A stretch of DNA of 64,000 nucleotides, from assembly GCA_019359215.1 (NCBI GenBank), contig JAHHHS010000008.1, forward strand, positions 90,138 through 154,137, read 5' to 3'. Made by a program: the position numbers and the translations under genes. Position 1 is the first letter of the stretch. Each line of letters begins with the position of its first letter. This DNA comes from Nostoc indistinguendum CM1-VF10. Its GTDB lineage: Bacteria > Cyanobacteriota > Cyanobacteriia > Cyanobacteriales > Nostocaceae. Below the pieces are notes generated by a model. The model was given only the letters and a program-made list of their open reading frames with translations, was not told the DNA's origin and ran no database searches. Shown piece by piece: positions 16,872 to 26,010 of this stretch.

Positions 16872-17516
16872 CTAGTGACGGTTGATCCAAACACCTCTGA
16901 GTCCAGCTGCTCTAGCCGCGTGGTAATCTTCTATAATGCTATCGCCAATATGCCATGCTGCTTCTGGAGAACATTTATGTTTATCTAAAGCAATGGCAAA
17001 AATTTGAGGATCGGGTTTAGCTGCACGTACCTGAGTAGCAATGGTGACAGAGGTAAAAAAGTCTCTCAATCCCAAACTTTGCAATACTGAGTAAATTCGA
17101 GAATCAAAATTGGACAGCACCCCCAAGGTAACTCCCAACCGCCGCCAGTTGATTAAAGCTGGTAAGACATCAGGATAGACAAACCACGGTTCGGCAGTGC
17201 CAAAATGGATGTAAAGTTCGCTAAAAAAAGCCGAAAAGTCAGAAAATTCCTTGAGAACACCCGCACTTTCAAAAGTGTTAAGAGCAATTATCCGCCACCA
17301 ATCAAACTCGCGCTGGGGAATATCTTGCAGTTCTGCATCTGGAAATATCGGCGGCGGCGCTGCTTTAAAGCTTTTAATGAAGGCTGTATCCAATGTTTCA
17401 GCTGAAACTTTAACGTCAAATTCTTGGGCTATCTGACTATAAACTTTACCCACACTACCTTTGACATCGAAGAGTGTACCCACAGCATCTAAAAAAATAA
17501 CTTTCGGTTGTTCCAT
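16872..17516 (-). CDS. HAD-superfamily hydrolase (subfamily IA)
   Basis: 214 residues from ATG 17516; a TTG one codon upstream is ignored. Motif I is FLDAVGTLF with the nucleophile D10. The usual second aspartate (DxD) is Val12, as in the REG-2-like branch. Motif II is in LGVLSNFD, motif III is KPDPQIF, and motif IV is HIGDSIIEDYHAA. These enzymes are phosphatases for small phosphorylated metabolites. The substrate is not predictable. The missing second Asp usually serves as acid/base, so activity may be modified. Confidence 0.85.
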   Translation of the reverse strand: MEQPKVIFLDAVGTLFDVKGSVGKVYSQIAQEFDVKVSAETLDTAFIKSFKAAPPPIFPDAELQDIPQREFDWWRIIALNTFESAGVLKEFSDFSAFFSELYIHFGTAEPWFVYPDVLPALINWRRLGVTLGVLSNFDSRIYSVLQSLGLRDFFTSVTIATQVRAAKPDPQIFAIALDKHKCSPEAAWHIGDSIIEDYHAARAAGLRGVWINRH

Positions 17517-17807
17517 CAAAGTTTCAAAATTTGAATGTTGAATGTTAGATTTTGGCTTGTTTAGAGCTTCTGTGGGTAGAGTCTAGCATCTCCTAAGTAC
17601 GTTGGCGGAAATAAAGCAAATCATGGTAAATGCCTTAGTTTTTGTAAATGCTTTAGTTTTTTCTCAATGTCCAATACTTCTCTACGAAAGGCTGCGCTCT
17701 AAGCGTAGCTATGCCGCAGGCTTTACGGCTTCTCATAGAGACGCTACGCCTAGCTTGCTTCTCCGTAGGAGTACGTTCAGTGCAAGTGCCCAATGCCCAA
17801 CCTTAAG
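17517..17807. repeat. Intergenic dispersed repeat mosaic
   Basis: Bases 17680-17775 are a patchwork of elements such as CTCTACGAAAGGCTGCG, GCGTAGCTATGCCGCAGG and CTTGCTTCTCCGTAGGAGTACG, related to those near 13.7 and 16.5 kb. No gene was seen. Confidence 0.6.
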
Positions 17808-19001
17808 TTACCGAGAAAGTGTTTCTATGATCGGACGCACTAGCCAATTAAAACCAACTTTGAGTTGATGATCTAAAGTTGGTAGCCGATATAAATAAGC
17901 AATTCGCCGGGCGACGGATGCTAAGGGGCCATCTAGTTTCATTCCCAAACCAGTGAGAGTAGCGTTGTCTATTCCTAGTGCCATCATTTCTCCCAACTGT
18001 TGATAGCGGAAGGGAAGGAGGGGGCGATTAGTCAGAGTTGCCCAGATATTCCAAGCAGTATAATCAGCTTGTTGAAAAGCGGCTTGTGCGGTGGCGGGGA
18101 CTTGCTGTCCTTCAGCATCATGACAGTCTGCTAAATCTCCCAAGGCAAAGATTTCTGGATGCTCAAGTACTTGTAAAGTTGATGTAGTGCTAATTTGACC
18201 ACGCTGGTTTTGCTTTAGCGGAAGAGATTTTACCACGGGCGCAATCCTAGTTCCCACAGTCCAAATTACTAAATCCACGGGAATCGTGTCTAACTGGTTT
18301 TTGTACTCTAGGGAAATGGAATTTTGCTCTATTGATTCGACTTTGGTTTCTAAATCAATAAACACACCACGGGCTTCCAAAGCTTTCTTTGCTGCTTCCC
18401 GATTGAACTCTGGGGAAGTTCGCAAAATTTGGTCAGCAATTTCAATGATCCGAAAGCGTCCTCTTTCACCTAGTCGGTCGGCTAACTTACAGGCTAACTC
18501 TACACCACTGTAGCCAGCCCCAATAATTGCCACCCGAATTTTATCAACATCCGATTCTTCTAAAAATCGTAGGCGTTCTTCTAAACGATAGGCATCAGAG
18601 ATTGTGCGGAATGGATAGCCGTAGGCAGTTGCACCTGGGACTAAATCTAGCGGTGTCTCACCTCCTAGCGCCAGTACTAAGCGCTCGTAAGGGATTTCCG
18701 GCCCGTTCTGTACATTTACTTGTTTCTGGTCGATGTCGATTTCAGATACAACCCCTTGATAAAAACGCACCCCTGTGCCTTGTAAAAGTTCTTCAAACGG
18801 TGGGGCAATTTCCCAGGTTTGCAGTTCGCCAGTGAGCAATTCGTAGAGTAAGGGAGAGAATAGGAAGCGATCGCTTTGATCTACTAGAACAATTTCGGGT
18901 TTTTGCGTAGATTCCCAAGGGAGCTGACTTAAGCGCAAGGCTGTGTAAAGACCACCAAAGCCTCCGCCAAGGATACAAATTCTAGAATTTTCTTTAGTCA
19001 T
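17808..19001 (-). CDS. Type II NAD(P)H dehydrogenase, NdbB/NDC1-like
   Basis: 397 residues with two dinucleotide-binding folds: GGGFGGLYTALRL near the N-terminus for FAD and IIGAGYSGVELACKLAD near 160 for NAD(P)H, plus the second FAD motif ALGDLADCHD. There is no transmembrane helix but a C-terminal amphipathic region, as in NDH-2 proteins. Length and the tail around RLPTLDHQLKVGFNWL suggest the NdbB/NDC1 branch, which in Synechocystis and plants reduces demethylphylloquinone in phylloquinone synthesis. The choice between NdbB and other NDH-2 types is an inference. Confidence 0.8.
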   Translation of the reverse strand: MTKENSRICILGGGFGGLYTALRLSQLPWESTQKPEIVLVDQSDRFLFSPLLYELLTGELQTWEIAPPFEELLQGTGVRFYQGVVSEIDIDQKQVNVQNGPEIPYERLVLALGGETPLDLVPGATAYGYPFRTISDAYRLEERLRFLEESDVDKIRVAIIGAGYSGVELACKLADRLGERGRFRIIEIADQILRTSPEFNREAAKKALEARGVFIDLETKVESIEQNSISLEYKNQLDTIPVDLVIWTVGTRIAPVVKSLPLKQNQRGQISTTSTLQVLEHPEIFALGDLADCHDAEGQQVPATAQAAFQQADYTAWNIWATLTNRPLLPFRYQQLGEMMALGIDNATLTGLGMKLDGPLASVARRIAYLYRLPTLDHQLKVGFNWLVRPIIETLSR

Positions 19002-19183
19002 CGATTCTATCTATAAAAGGATCAATACTAGCTGGGCAACTAACTTCAGTCTAGTCAGTTAAAGCGGACTTTTCAAAATTCTATAAAGTTTGTCATCAGT
19101 TTCAGTTCACTTGTCGCGGTTATCTAATTGAGGATTCGCTATAGTTAACGGTTAACAGGCAACGGCTAAAAGGAGTTAAAGAG

Positions 19184-19807
19184 ATGGAAATTAAGCCAAC
19201 TGACCCATCGCTAGCACTCATGGAAATCCCCCCTGGCTATCTCAACATTATGGGTTACGTTGATCAGTCAGAAGTTAATGGCCCTGGTTGTCGTGCAGTC
19301 GTCTGGGTACAAGGTTGTCTTCGTGAGTGTCCTGGCTGCTTTAATACTAACTCCTGGTCATTTAAAGCTAACCAATTGATCGCTGTTGATACCCTTGCCG
19401 AAAATATTCTCAGCAATCCCCACAATACAGGTGTAACATTCTCTGGTGGAGAACCCTTTTGGCAAGCAACTGCACTAGCGTCTTTAGCTCGTAAGGTAAA
19501 AGCTGCTGGGTTAAATGTAATGTCTTTTACTGGGTTCACTCTCCAGCAACTACAGTCTCAATCTGCACCGCCAGGCTCCCAAGCATTGTTAGAACAACTT
19601 GATATTCTGATTGACGGGCCTTTTGTCCAATCTCTGGCAATAAATTCTCCCAACTCTCCAGTCTCTTCTAGCAACCAACGGGTTCGTGTGTTGAACCCGG
19701 CTTTCCAAGACCAGATTACCTGGGCTAGCGATCAGATAGAAGTCCACATTCTTAAGGATGGTGGTCGCATCGTCACTGGCTATCAAGGTGGACTGGAACT
19801 AACGTAG
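19184..19807 (+). CDS. Radical SAM protein, NrdG-like activating enzyme
   Basis: 207 residues with AGGAG ten bases before the ATG. The cluster motif is C45-x3-C49-x2-C52 (CLRECPGC), followed by the GGE-type SAM-binding segment FSGGEPFW. The size and the single small domain match activases of the anaerobic ribonucleotide reductase (NrdG) and of pyruvate formate-lyase, which put a glycyl radical on a partner enzyme. No glycyl-radical enzyme is nearby, and the gene is monocistronic with its own terminator, so the partner is unknown. Confidence 0.85.
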   Translation: MEIKPTDPSLALMEIPPGYLNIMGYVDQSEVNGPGCRAVVWVQGCLRECPGCFNTNSWSFKANQLIAVDTLAENILSNPHNTGVTFSGGEPFWQATALASLARKVKAAGLNVMSFTGFTLQQLQSQSAPPGSQALLEQLDILIDGPFVQSLAINSPNSPVSSSNQRVRVLNPAFQDQITWASDQIEVHILKDGGRIVTGYQGGLELT

Positions 19808-19846
19808 TGGCGCGGGAGTAGGGCGACAGGAGGGAGTTAAAACTTG

Positions 19847-19879
19847 AACGTTGAGCTTCTGAGGCTCAACGTTTCTTTA
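19847..19879 (+). terminator. Rho-independent terminator
   Basis: A ten-base perfect stem (AACGTTGAGC with GCTCAACGTT) and seven-base loop, then TTCTTTAT, 40 bases after the radical SAM gene. Confidence 0.85.
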
Positions 19880-19915
19880 TTGGTGACAACTTAAAGCGAT
19901 CGTCAAAATGTGATG

Positions 19916-19942
19916 GTTGACAGTTAACAGTTAACTGTCAAC
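19916..19942. repeat. Inverted repeat GTTGACAGTTAA
   Basis: Twelve-base perfect arms around CAG. Related GTTAAC/GTCAACGG strings occur near 10583 and 19145. It may serve as the terminator of the convergent DAHP synthase gene or be a dispersed repeat. Confidence 0.7.
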
Positions 19943-19973
19943 GTAAAATCCCCTTTGTAGGGGTGGGATAAGC

Positions 19974-21029
19974 TTAATTAAGTTTTTCGTGAGCAGCCAA
20001 AATTATTTTTTCGGTTTCTTCCCAACCAATACATTTATCAGTTACAGAAATTCCATATTTTAATTCTTCTTTACCAGTAATTGGTTGACTACCTTCATAT
20101 AAATGAGATTCTAGCATCATGCCAACTATTGATGTATTACCATCCACTATTTGCTGAATAATATTCTCTAAGACGGCACCTTGTAATTTGTAATCTTTAT
20201 TAGTATTGCCGTGGCTACAGTCGACAACAATCCTCGGTGGTAAATCTGCCTGTTTTAATTTCTCTTCTACCAGTTTGACATTTGCTGCATCAAAATTGGG
20301 TTGACTACCACCCCTTAAAATTACGTGACCGTAGCCATTACCTTTAGTTTGAAAGACGCTGACCTGTCCGTTTTGATTAATTCCGATAAAATTATGCGGA
20401 TTTCTAGCTGATTGTAGGGCATTCAAAGCTACTTGAATATTGCCGTCAGTACCGTTTTTAAAACCCACAGGCATCGAAAGTCCGCTTGCCATTTCGCGGT
20501 GAGTTTGTGATTCAGTCGTGCGTGCCCCTATAGCAGACCACGTAATCAGCTCACTAATGTATTGAGGTATGATTGGATCTAGGGCTTCTGTACCAGCAGG
20601 TAATCCCAATTCTGTAATTTTTAATAATAGCTCTCGTGCAATTAATAACCCATTCTCTACATGGAAAGAATCATCCATATCGGGATCGTTAATTAACCCT
20701 TTCCAACCTACGGTTGTTCTTGGTTTTTCAAAGTACACTCGCATAATTAGTAGCAGCTTATCCTGCACTTGCTCGGACAATGTTTTCAACCTTTCAGAAT
20801 ATTCGAGTGCTGCTTTTCGGTCGTGGATTGAGCATGGGCCAACTACTATAAATTTTCTGCGATCCTGAAAATCTAGTATCTGTTCTATTTCCTGCCTATA
20901 TGCTAAAACTCTTCGCTCGGCCAATTGTGTTAAAGGTAATTTTGATTTAACTTCATTGGGAGTTAATAAAATGCGATCGTTCTCAATATTAGCGTTGTCG
21001 ATATTACTATTAAATAATTTGTTGTGCAT
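19974..21029 (-). CDS. 3-deoxy-7-phosphoheptulonate (DAHP) synthase, class I
   Basis: 351 residues. Conserved blocks VVGPCSIHD (about 62-70), MRVYFEKPRTTVGWKGL (about 96-112), GARTTESQTHREMASGLS and VVDCSHGNTNKDY match the AroF/AroG/AroH-type enzyme. It condenses phosphoenolpyruvate with erythrose 4-phosphate, the first step to aromatic amino acids. These enzymes are usually feedback-inhibited by an aromatic amino acid, but which one cannot be read here. Monocistronic. Confidence 0.95.
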   Translation of the reverse strand: MHNKLFNSNIDNANIENDRILLTPNEVKSKLPLTQLAERRVLAYRQEIEQILDFQDRRKFIVVGPCSIHDRKAALEYSERLKTLSEQVQDKLLLIMRVYFEKPRTTVGWKGLINDPDMDDSFHVENGLLIARELLLKITELGLPAGTEALDPIIPQYISELITWSAIGARTTESQTHREMASGLSMPVGFKNGTDGNIQVALNALQSARNPHNFIGINQNGQVSVFQTKGNGYGHVILRGGSQPNFDAANVKLVEEKLKQADLPPRIVVDCSHGNTNKDYKLQGAVLENIIQQIVDGNTSIVGMMLESHLYEGSQPITGKEELKYGISVTDKCIGWEETEKIILAAHEKLN

Positions 21030-21160
21030 GGGAATGCTCTGGCAATTTTATATACGCACTTCAACTCAAAAGTGTAACACAAACCCATAAAATTTTAAAA
21101 TAGCTTATTTCTAACTTGACAAACTTCTAACTGGACTGTATCCGAATAAGGTGATAAATA

Positions 21161-21188
21161 AAAAAGGGGAAAATATTTCCCCTTTTTT
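21161..21188 (-). terminator. Hairpin terminator
   Basis: GGGG-AAA pairs with TTT-CCCC, flanked by A5 on one side and T6 on the other. It is A/T-flanked on both strands and lies after the minus-strand GH13 gene, upstream of the DAHP synthase gene. Confidence 0.85.
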
Positions 21189-21228
21189 ATTTGCTATTGG
21201 GCTACTGACTCAGTAGTAGTGTATATAA

Positions 21229-22887
21229 TTACTGCCATACAAACACTTTGGCTTCGTATGGCCCTAAGTCAGTTATGATGCCATCGTCACCAGCTTCAAC
21301 ATCATAATTGCCTGTCCATTCATGCCATGTACCAGGGCTAGGAAAGTTAGGAACATGATAGCCAGCTAGAAAGTTTTCTGAGAAATTTGCTATTACGACT
21401 ACACGAGAACCTTCATCATTCCAACGAGTATAAGCTAATACTTTTGCGTCGGCATTTTCGTGGATAAAATCAATATTTTCTGTATAAAGGGCATGACTAC
21501 TTTTACGCAGGTTGGTTAAGCCTTTGTATAATTCAAATAAACTACGATTGAGGTCATTCCCTAACAGCGTCCAATCGATTTTTGATGATTCAGGTTGTTT
21601 AGGTTTATACTCGCCAAATTCCTCTCCCATCCAAATCAAAGGTACGCCTACAGCAGTCATTAGGATGGCTACTCCTAATTTAACCCGCCTAAAAGCTTCT
21701 TCGTCAAAAATCTCACGGTTTCCCAATTCAACCATGACATGGTTATGGTCATGGTTGGTGAGGTAATTTACTACGTTGGTAGCACCCAAGAAACCCTGGC
21801 GCTTGCAGTCAATGACATCTTTTAGACGCTCTAAATCAAATGTATCACCGCAGATATGTTCTAGAATACAGTGATAGAAACTGTCATGCCAGCAACCATC
21901 CATTGGCCCGTCTACATTCGTAATGCTGGTAGTTTCAGGAATGTGTTCAGCAACGTTGTAAAAAGGCTTCATGCTAGCAGTTTTTTTAGCTTCCTGGACA
22001 ATCCAGTGCATGAAATCGTAGTTAGCAATTTGCCGCGCTGCATCATAGCGAATACCATCAAGATGATATTCTGATATCCAGAAACGGATTGTCTCACCAA
22101 TAAATTTCCGCGCTGGATAAATATCTAATTTTTCGTCATAATGCTCATAATTAAATTCAGGCCCCCAGTTATTATCAGGGTCACGAGGATCGTGATGATA
22201 CCAATAATCGTGGTCAATTTGTGTTAAAGGAGCAGATGCTTCTGAGTGGTTATAAATACCGTCCAGTATTACACGAATACCTCTGCTATGACACTCATCA
22301 ATCAATTTTTTCAAATCAGCAGTAGAACCATAACTTGATTCTGTTGCAAAAAAGTGACGGGGATTATAACCCCAACTATAATCACCAGGATATTCTTTAA
22401 GTGGCATCAACTCAATAGCGTTGATTCCTAGTTCGCACAAATAATCTAACTTTTCAATGACGTGTTTATATTTTCCACGTGCATAAGGATCATCCTCACC
22501 ACCAGAAAAATCACCGACGTGCAATTCATAAATTACTAATTCGTGGTCAGCAGGTAAAGGTTTATCATCATGTTGCCAAACATATGTATCGGTAATTCTT
22601 TCGCCATCTTTGATCCGGACAACACCATCATCTTTTCCACTTAGTTCATCTATATCGGTTACATAAGGATCTGTAACATCAACCCATTGTTCTGGTTCAA
22701 AAAACCATGAATTTGACTGGACGCGAAATTTATATTTATAAACACCGTCTTCTAGTTGAACACTTGTACGAAAATAACCATCGTCACCTTTTTCCATTGG
22801 TATTTCTTGCCAATCAGAAAAAGAACCAATTAATGATACTCCTTTGTTGTAAGGTGCAAATAAATTAAATTCAATTGGCTTTGCCAT
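21229..22887 (-). CDS. GH13 alpha-amylase-family enzyme with N-terminal CBM48-like domain
   Basis: 552 residues. The first 100 resemble the beta-sandwich in front of branching and debranching enzymes (SLIGSFSDWQEIPMEKG...YKYKFRV). The catalytic barrel shows all GH13 blocks: ILDGIYNHS (near 208), DGIRYDAARQ with nucleophile D282, NVAEHIPE with general acid E314, and LTNHDHNH with D380. It should hydrolyse or rearrange alpha-1,4/1,6 glucans. At 552 residues it is shorter than typical branching enzymes and closer to amylase or trehalohydrolase-like members, so the exact reaction is open. Monocistronic. Confidence 0.9.
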   Translation of the reverse strand: MAKPIEFNLFAPYNKGVSLIGSFSDWQEIPMEKGDDGYFRTSVQLEDGVYKYKFRVQSNSWFFEPEQWVDVTDPYVTDIDELSGKDDGVVRIKDGERITDTYVWQHDDKPLPADHELVIYELHVGDFSGGEDDPYARGKYKHVIEKLDYLCELGINAIELMPLKEYPGDYSWGYNPRHFFATESSYGSTADLKKLIDECHSRGIRVILDGIYNHSEASAPLTQIDHDYWYHHDPRDPDNNWGPEFNYEHYDEKLDIYPARKFIGETIRFWISEYHLDGIRYDAARQIANYDFMHWIVQEAKKTASMKPFYNVAEHIPETTSITNVDGPMDGCWHDSFYHCILEHICGDTFDLERLKDVIDCKRQGFLGATNVVNYLTNHDHNHVMVELGNREIFDEEAFRRVKLGVAILMTAVGVPLIWMGEEFGEYKPKQPESSKIDWTLLGNDLNRSLFELYKGLTNLRKSSHALYTENIDFIHENADAKVLAYTRWNDEGSRVVVIANFSENFLAGYHVPNFPSPGTWHEWTGNYDVEAGDDGIITDLGPYEAKVFVWQ

Positions 22888-23207
22888 AGAAGTGTTTGTA
22901 ATACCAAGAGTTGATAAAAATATTTTCTGATGCTCAATTCAATTTGCAAATCGCTCTATAGAAATAATTATTTATTCAGCGCTTCTATCTTGAGGATGAT
23001 TTTATCAAAAAAATTGTAAAGAATTACTGTATTTGGCGTTTTTTGACTGTTTATCACATTTATTTTTTTAACTAATATCCAGATGCCCATAATACTACTA
23101 AGCTTAAAATGCTATTGAAAATAGATTAATGGCTTTTTATTAATTTCTTAAATGGCAGATATTCAGTAAAAATAAGATATTGTTTGCTAAATATCTGCTG
23201 TATAGGA
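22888..23207. other. Intergenic region, AT-rich
   Basis: About 320 bases between two minus-strand genes. No gene or clear hairpin was seen; it probably includes the promoter of the GH13 gene. Confidence 0.6.
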
Positions 23208-23585
23208 TTACTCAATTTTGCCGTAAGTTTGTTGCATATAACTTAACAACCAATTTGCCGCCGTTGCTCTGCGAGTTTGCCGAGGACCAAATTCACCAAC
23301 TTTGTAACCTTTGAAACCTAGTTTTTCTTTGAGCATTTGTTTATTTTCAGCAGGAATAGAACGGGTCAACTTGACTGTTGCAGGGCGAGATTCAATGAAA
23401 TTTGGTGGTTGTGGGTACTCACCCTGCCATTCTGGCGCAACTTGGCTAGTGTCCCATTGTGCAGTTGAGGAATCATAGCGATACCCTAAATAATGCCATA
23501 GCAATTGATTGACTGTAGCATCATCAAGTTTCTCGTCAATAATTGCCCAAATTGTTTCTTTATTAAGTGGTGGCAGTTTAGACAT
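23208..23585 (-). CDS. DUF1823 family protein
   Basis: 125 residues from ATG 23585 (a TTG two codons earlier is ignored). The pattern WAIIDEKLDDATVNQLLWHYLGYRYD near the start and FGPRQTRRATAANWLLSYM near the end matches DUF1823, a family of cyanobacteria and plastid-bearing organisms with no known function. It is soluble and mixed alpha/beta in appearance. Monocistronic. Confidence 0.75.
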   Translation of the reverse strand: MSKLPPLNKETIWAIIDEKLDDATVNQLLWHYLGYRYDSSTAQWDTSQVAPEWQGEYPQPPNFIESRPATVKLTRSIPAENKQMLKEKLGFKGYKVGEFGPRQTRRATAANWLLSYMQQTYGKIE

Positions 23586-23808
23586 AGACAATTCAAAATT
23601 CCAAGTTGAAAAACTGGTTACTGATTAATTAAATTAACTACAGTTAGTAGGTATTGAAAAATACTTTATCACTACTCTGCGACACTCCTAAAGATAGGGA
23701 TAATTTTATTTTTATCTACATCTGCTGGAAGATTTACTCGCCACAATCATTAGACAAACTACTAAAGTGACCCTGAATCAAGAGATTTGCTAATTCAGGA
23801 GGGAAATT

Positions 23809-24009
23809 ATGGGAATAGGGGATATGTTCAGAAATATAGTCGGTGACAAGCAGAAACGAGGTGATGAAGAGTGGGATAATCGCGATCGCCAGTACAAACG
23901 TCGCGGCGATGATGACGACGATGACCGTGAGTACAAAGGTCGCGGCGATGATGATGATGACCGTGAGTACAAAGATCGCGGCGATGATGACGACGATGAC
24001 GATGATTAA
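23809..24009 (+). CDS. Asp-rich mini-protein with three repeats
   Basis: 66 residues with a near-perfect Shine-Dalgarno sequence (AGGAGGG) five bases before the ATG, which is the main reason to accept it. After MGIGDMFRNIVGDKQKRG it is built of three units of the form (D/R)RxYKxRG followed by five to eight Asp. The DNA repeat is 33-36 bases long and in frame. The chain is strongly acidic with regularly spaced basic and tyrosine residues, probably disordered, and may bind divalent cations. I do not recognise the family. Confidence 0.55.
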   Translation: MGIGDMFRNIVGDKQKRGDEEWDNRDRQYKRRGDDDDDDREYKGRGDDDDDREYKDRGDDDDDDDD

Positions 24010-24086
24010 TTTCGCCAGTTGAAGTTAAAAACAGGTTGTGTATACCTAAACTAGGTAGACTGGAATCGTAAAGATTAGACCAGTCT

Positions 24087-24389
24087 ATGCAGAATTCCAC
24101 AACACTGCCAAAGATCATCCGCGCCCATGTATTCATTTCTGGCCGAGTCCAAGGAGTGGGTTATCGCTATTCCACTGTGGATACAGCTAGTCAGTTGGGG
24201 TTAACCGGTTGGGTGCGGAATCTCCCCGATAATCGAGTAGAAGCAGTCTTTGAAGGAGCGCGAGATGTTGTAGATGACATGGTTCGCTGGTGTCATTCTG
24301 GGCCACCTGCTGCTGTGGTTAAAGATGTAGTGGTTGAGTATGAAGAACCGGAAGGGTTGCGGGGATTTGAAGTTAAGCGGGTTGAGTAA
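24087..24389 (+). CDS. Acylphosphatase
   Basis: 100 residues, the normal size. The signature GRVQGVGYR carries the catalytic arginine (R27) and GWVRNLPDNRVEAVFEG carries the catalytic asparagine (N45). It hydrolyses acyl phosphates such as carbamoyl or 1,3-bisphosphoglycerate in the cytoplasm. The short gap to the Asp-rich gene (77 bases) would allow joint transcription. Confidence 0.93.
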   Translation: MQNSTTLPKIIRAHVFISGRVQGVGYRYSTVDTASQLGLTGWVRNLPDNRVEAVFEGARDVVDDMVRWCHSGPPAAVVKDVVVEYEEPEGLRGFEVKRVE

Positions 24390-24435
24390 AGAGTTAGTCA
24401 TTGGTCATTTGTTCTCTGTAAATGACTAATGACAA

Positions 24436-24576
24436 TCAACTGCTATAGTGAAGTGACCTGTATGCTCGTGGGGTTTTTCCTGTCCATCGCTTAAAGGCGC
24501 GGTGGAATGCGCTTGGTTCAGAAAAGCCTAGCAAAAATGCCACATTGCATGACGATTCTTTGCTCAACTGATGATA
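24436..24576 (-). pseudogene. AraC-family regulator, C-terminal remnant
   Basis: The minus strand reads [19 protein letters not shown] followed by TGKTPRAYR and a stop at 24436, an exact fit to the second helix-turn-helix of AraC/XylS regulators. An in-frame stop lies just upstream, so only about 45 codons remain. Confidence 0.75.
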
Positions 24577-24800
24577 CTAATGGTGAGTATGTAAAATTCT
24601 ATTTTGAACTGCCACCGGGATCGCAAGGTAGCCCCCTGCACTACCACGATACTAAGACAGAAATCTTTGAGGTCTTGAGTGGCTCACTGGAGATGAAAGT
24701 CGGACAGAAAGGAAATATCAAAGTATTGCGTGCAGGAGAAGTTTTACAGGTTCCGGCAAAAGGTACAGATTCCATCAACAGAGATAATTTTAACAAGTAG
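24537..24800 (+). pseudogene. Truncated cupin-domain protein
   Basis: About 88 codons. The core PPGSQGSPLHYHDTKTEIFE and VLSGSLEMKVGQ is a cupin motif 1 with two histidines and a glutamate for metal binding. The second motif is missing: the frame ends soon after LRAGEVLQVPAKG. The start overlaps the AraC remnant on the other strand, so the two pieces were joined by a rearrangement. Probably not functional. Confidence 0.6.
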
Positions 24801-24854
24801 GAATGTTCAAAAAGAGCAAATATTTAGGAAGTTAATACGTGATCAAGTTGAAAA

Positions 24855-25082
24855 TCAATCTTGGTTTAAACCACAACCTAAACATCGCATACAAACAAAG
24901 AAAGTGGCTAAAACTGAGATTATCTCAAATGCTAATTGAAATGACAAAGGGGCTAGAGCAAATCCCCAAATCAGAAAAATTGTCCCAGTTACCATAGTCG
25001 CAATGCGATGAATTTCTTCTTTACTCCTCAAAGCAAAGAAGAAAGTTCCTAACCCAATTAATAATAAGACTAAGCTACTCAT
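24855..25082 (-). CDS. Small membrane protein, unknown function
   Basis: 75 residues from an ATG. Three hydrophobic segments (about 2-18, 28-45 and 48-66) and a short Cys-containing tail (MRCLGCGLNQD). I do not recognise it beyond a conserved-looking small inner-membrane protein. The Shine-Dalgarno sequence is weak. Confidence 0.45.
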   Translation of the reverse strand: MSSLVLLLIGLGTFFFALRSKEEIHRIATMVTGTIFLIWGFALAPLSFQLAFEIISVLATFFVCMRCLGCGLNQD

Positions 25083-26010
25083 AAAGATTTTTATTACTTA
25101 GAAGCTGAAAGTAAATTCTGCAAAGTTACAATAGTGACAAAATTGCAGATGCTAATTCTCTATAATTTAGCATATAAAGATTTTGCAGGATAACCTTATT
25201 TCGGCTACATTTGCAATCAAATTTAAATTATGTGCATAGGATGAATACCTGAACAAACATCAAAATAATTTTTAGAATATCTTTAATTCTTATTATTAAT
25301 AATTAAAATACAATTAGTACTGCTTTTAAAATGCGTAGGCGTAGCCCGTCGTAGACATAGCCCTATCTTGGTAATCTCGTTATTAACTGGTTTTAAAGTT
25401 GCGATCGCGTAAGAAGATTTAAAAGTCGTCTTGTCGGCATCAAAAGTTCTAGATCCCTTTAAGCTCATCCCATCTTTAAAAAAGTGCATTTCCCCAACCC
25501 CTTCCCTACTAGCGTTGAGAAGTAAGAATCAAAGCCTCTCTCCTTTGAGGAGAGAGGTCAAAAATGTACTGCACCCAAGCAAAAACCTCTCTAAAATCAG
25601 TAATTTTCTAGCACTGCAAACAGTAAAACTTTAATTTGGAATGATTAGCGCTGCAATTTTTATTACAACATTTGTCCTAATTGCGTTAAGTATTAATGTT
25701 TATTTAAATTGGGTTTAAATCTTCATTAAAGGGTGACATCTACCTATTAATCTCTTTCTTAAGATGCAAGTCATCAATGTTAAAAGAATAGTAAGTTTTG
25801 AATGTTTAGTGATGAAGCAATTTCTGAGATTGTTTATATATAAATAAATTACGTATTATATATCTTGCCGTTAGGGTTGAGCAAGTTTAAATTAGCTTGA
25901 TACTTGTTGTACAAGACATAAAATTACTGTTTGGCTTCTCAAGATTTGACATATTAATTATTTATTTACTATTCATGATTCAAAAAATAACAGTTTTTAG
26001 AGCAAGGATT
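25083..26010. other. Intergenic region with repeats
   Basis: About 900 AT-rich bases without a supported gene. Bases 25333-25356 are the copy of the repeat inserted in the WD40 kinase. Bases 25535-25557 form a ten-base stem (CCTCTCTCCT, TTG, complement). The last 300 bases may be the leader of the Na/Pi cotransporter; its frame is open from 25897 without a good start. Confidence 0.6.

Noticed and set aside
23790..23972. Ser/Arg-rich frame opposite the Asp-rich mini-protein
   Set aside because: It is the antisense of the Asp repeats; only the plus strand has a Shine-Dalgarno sequence.
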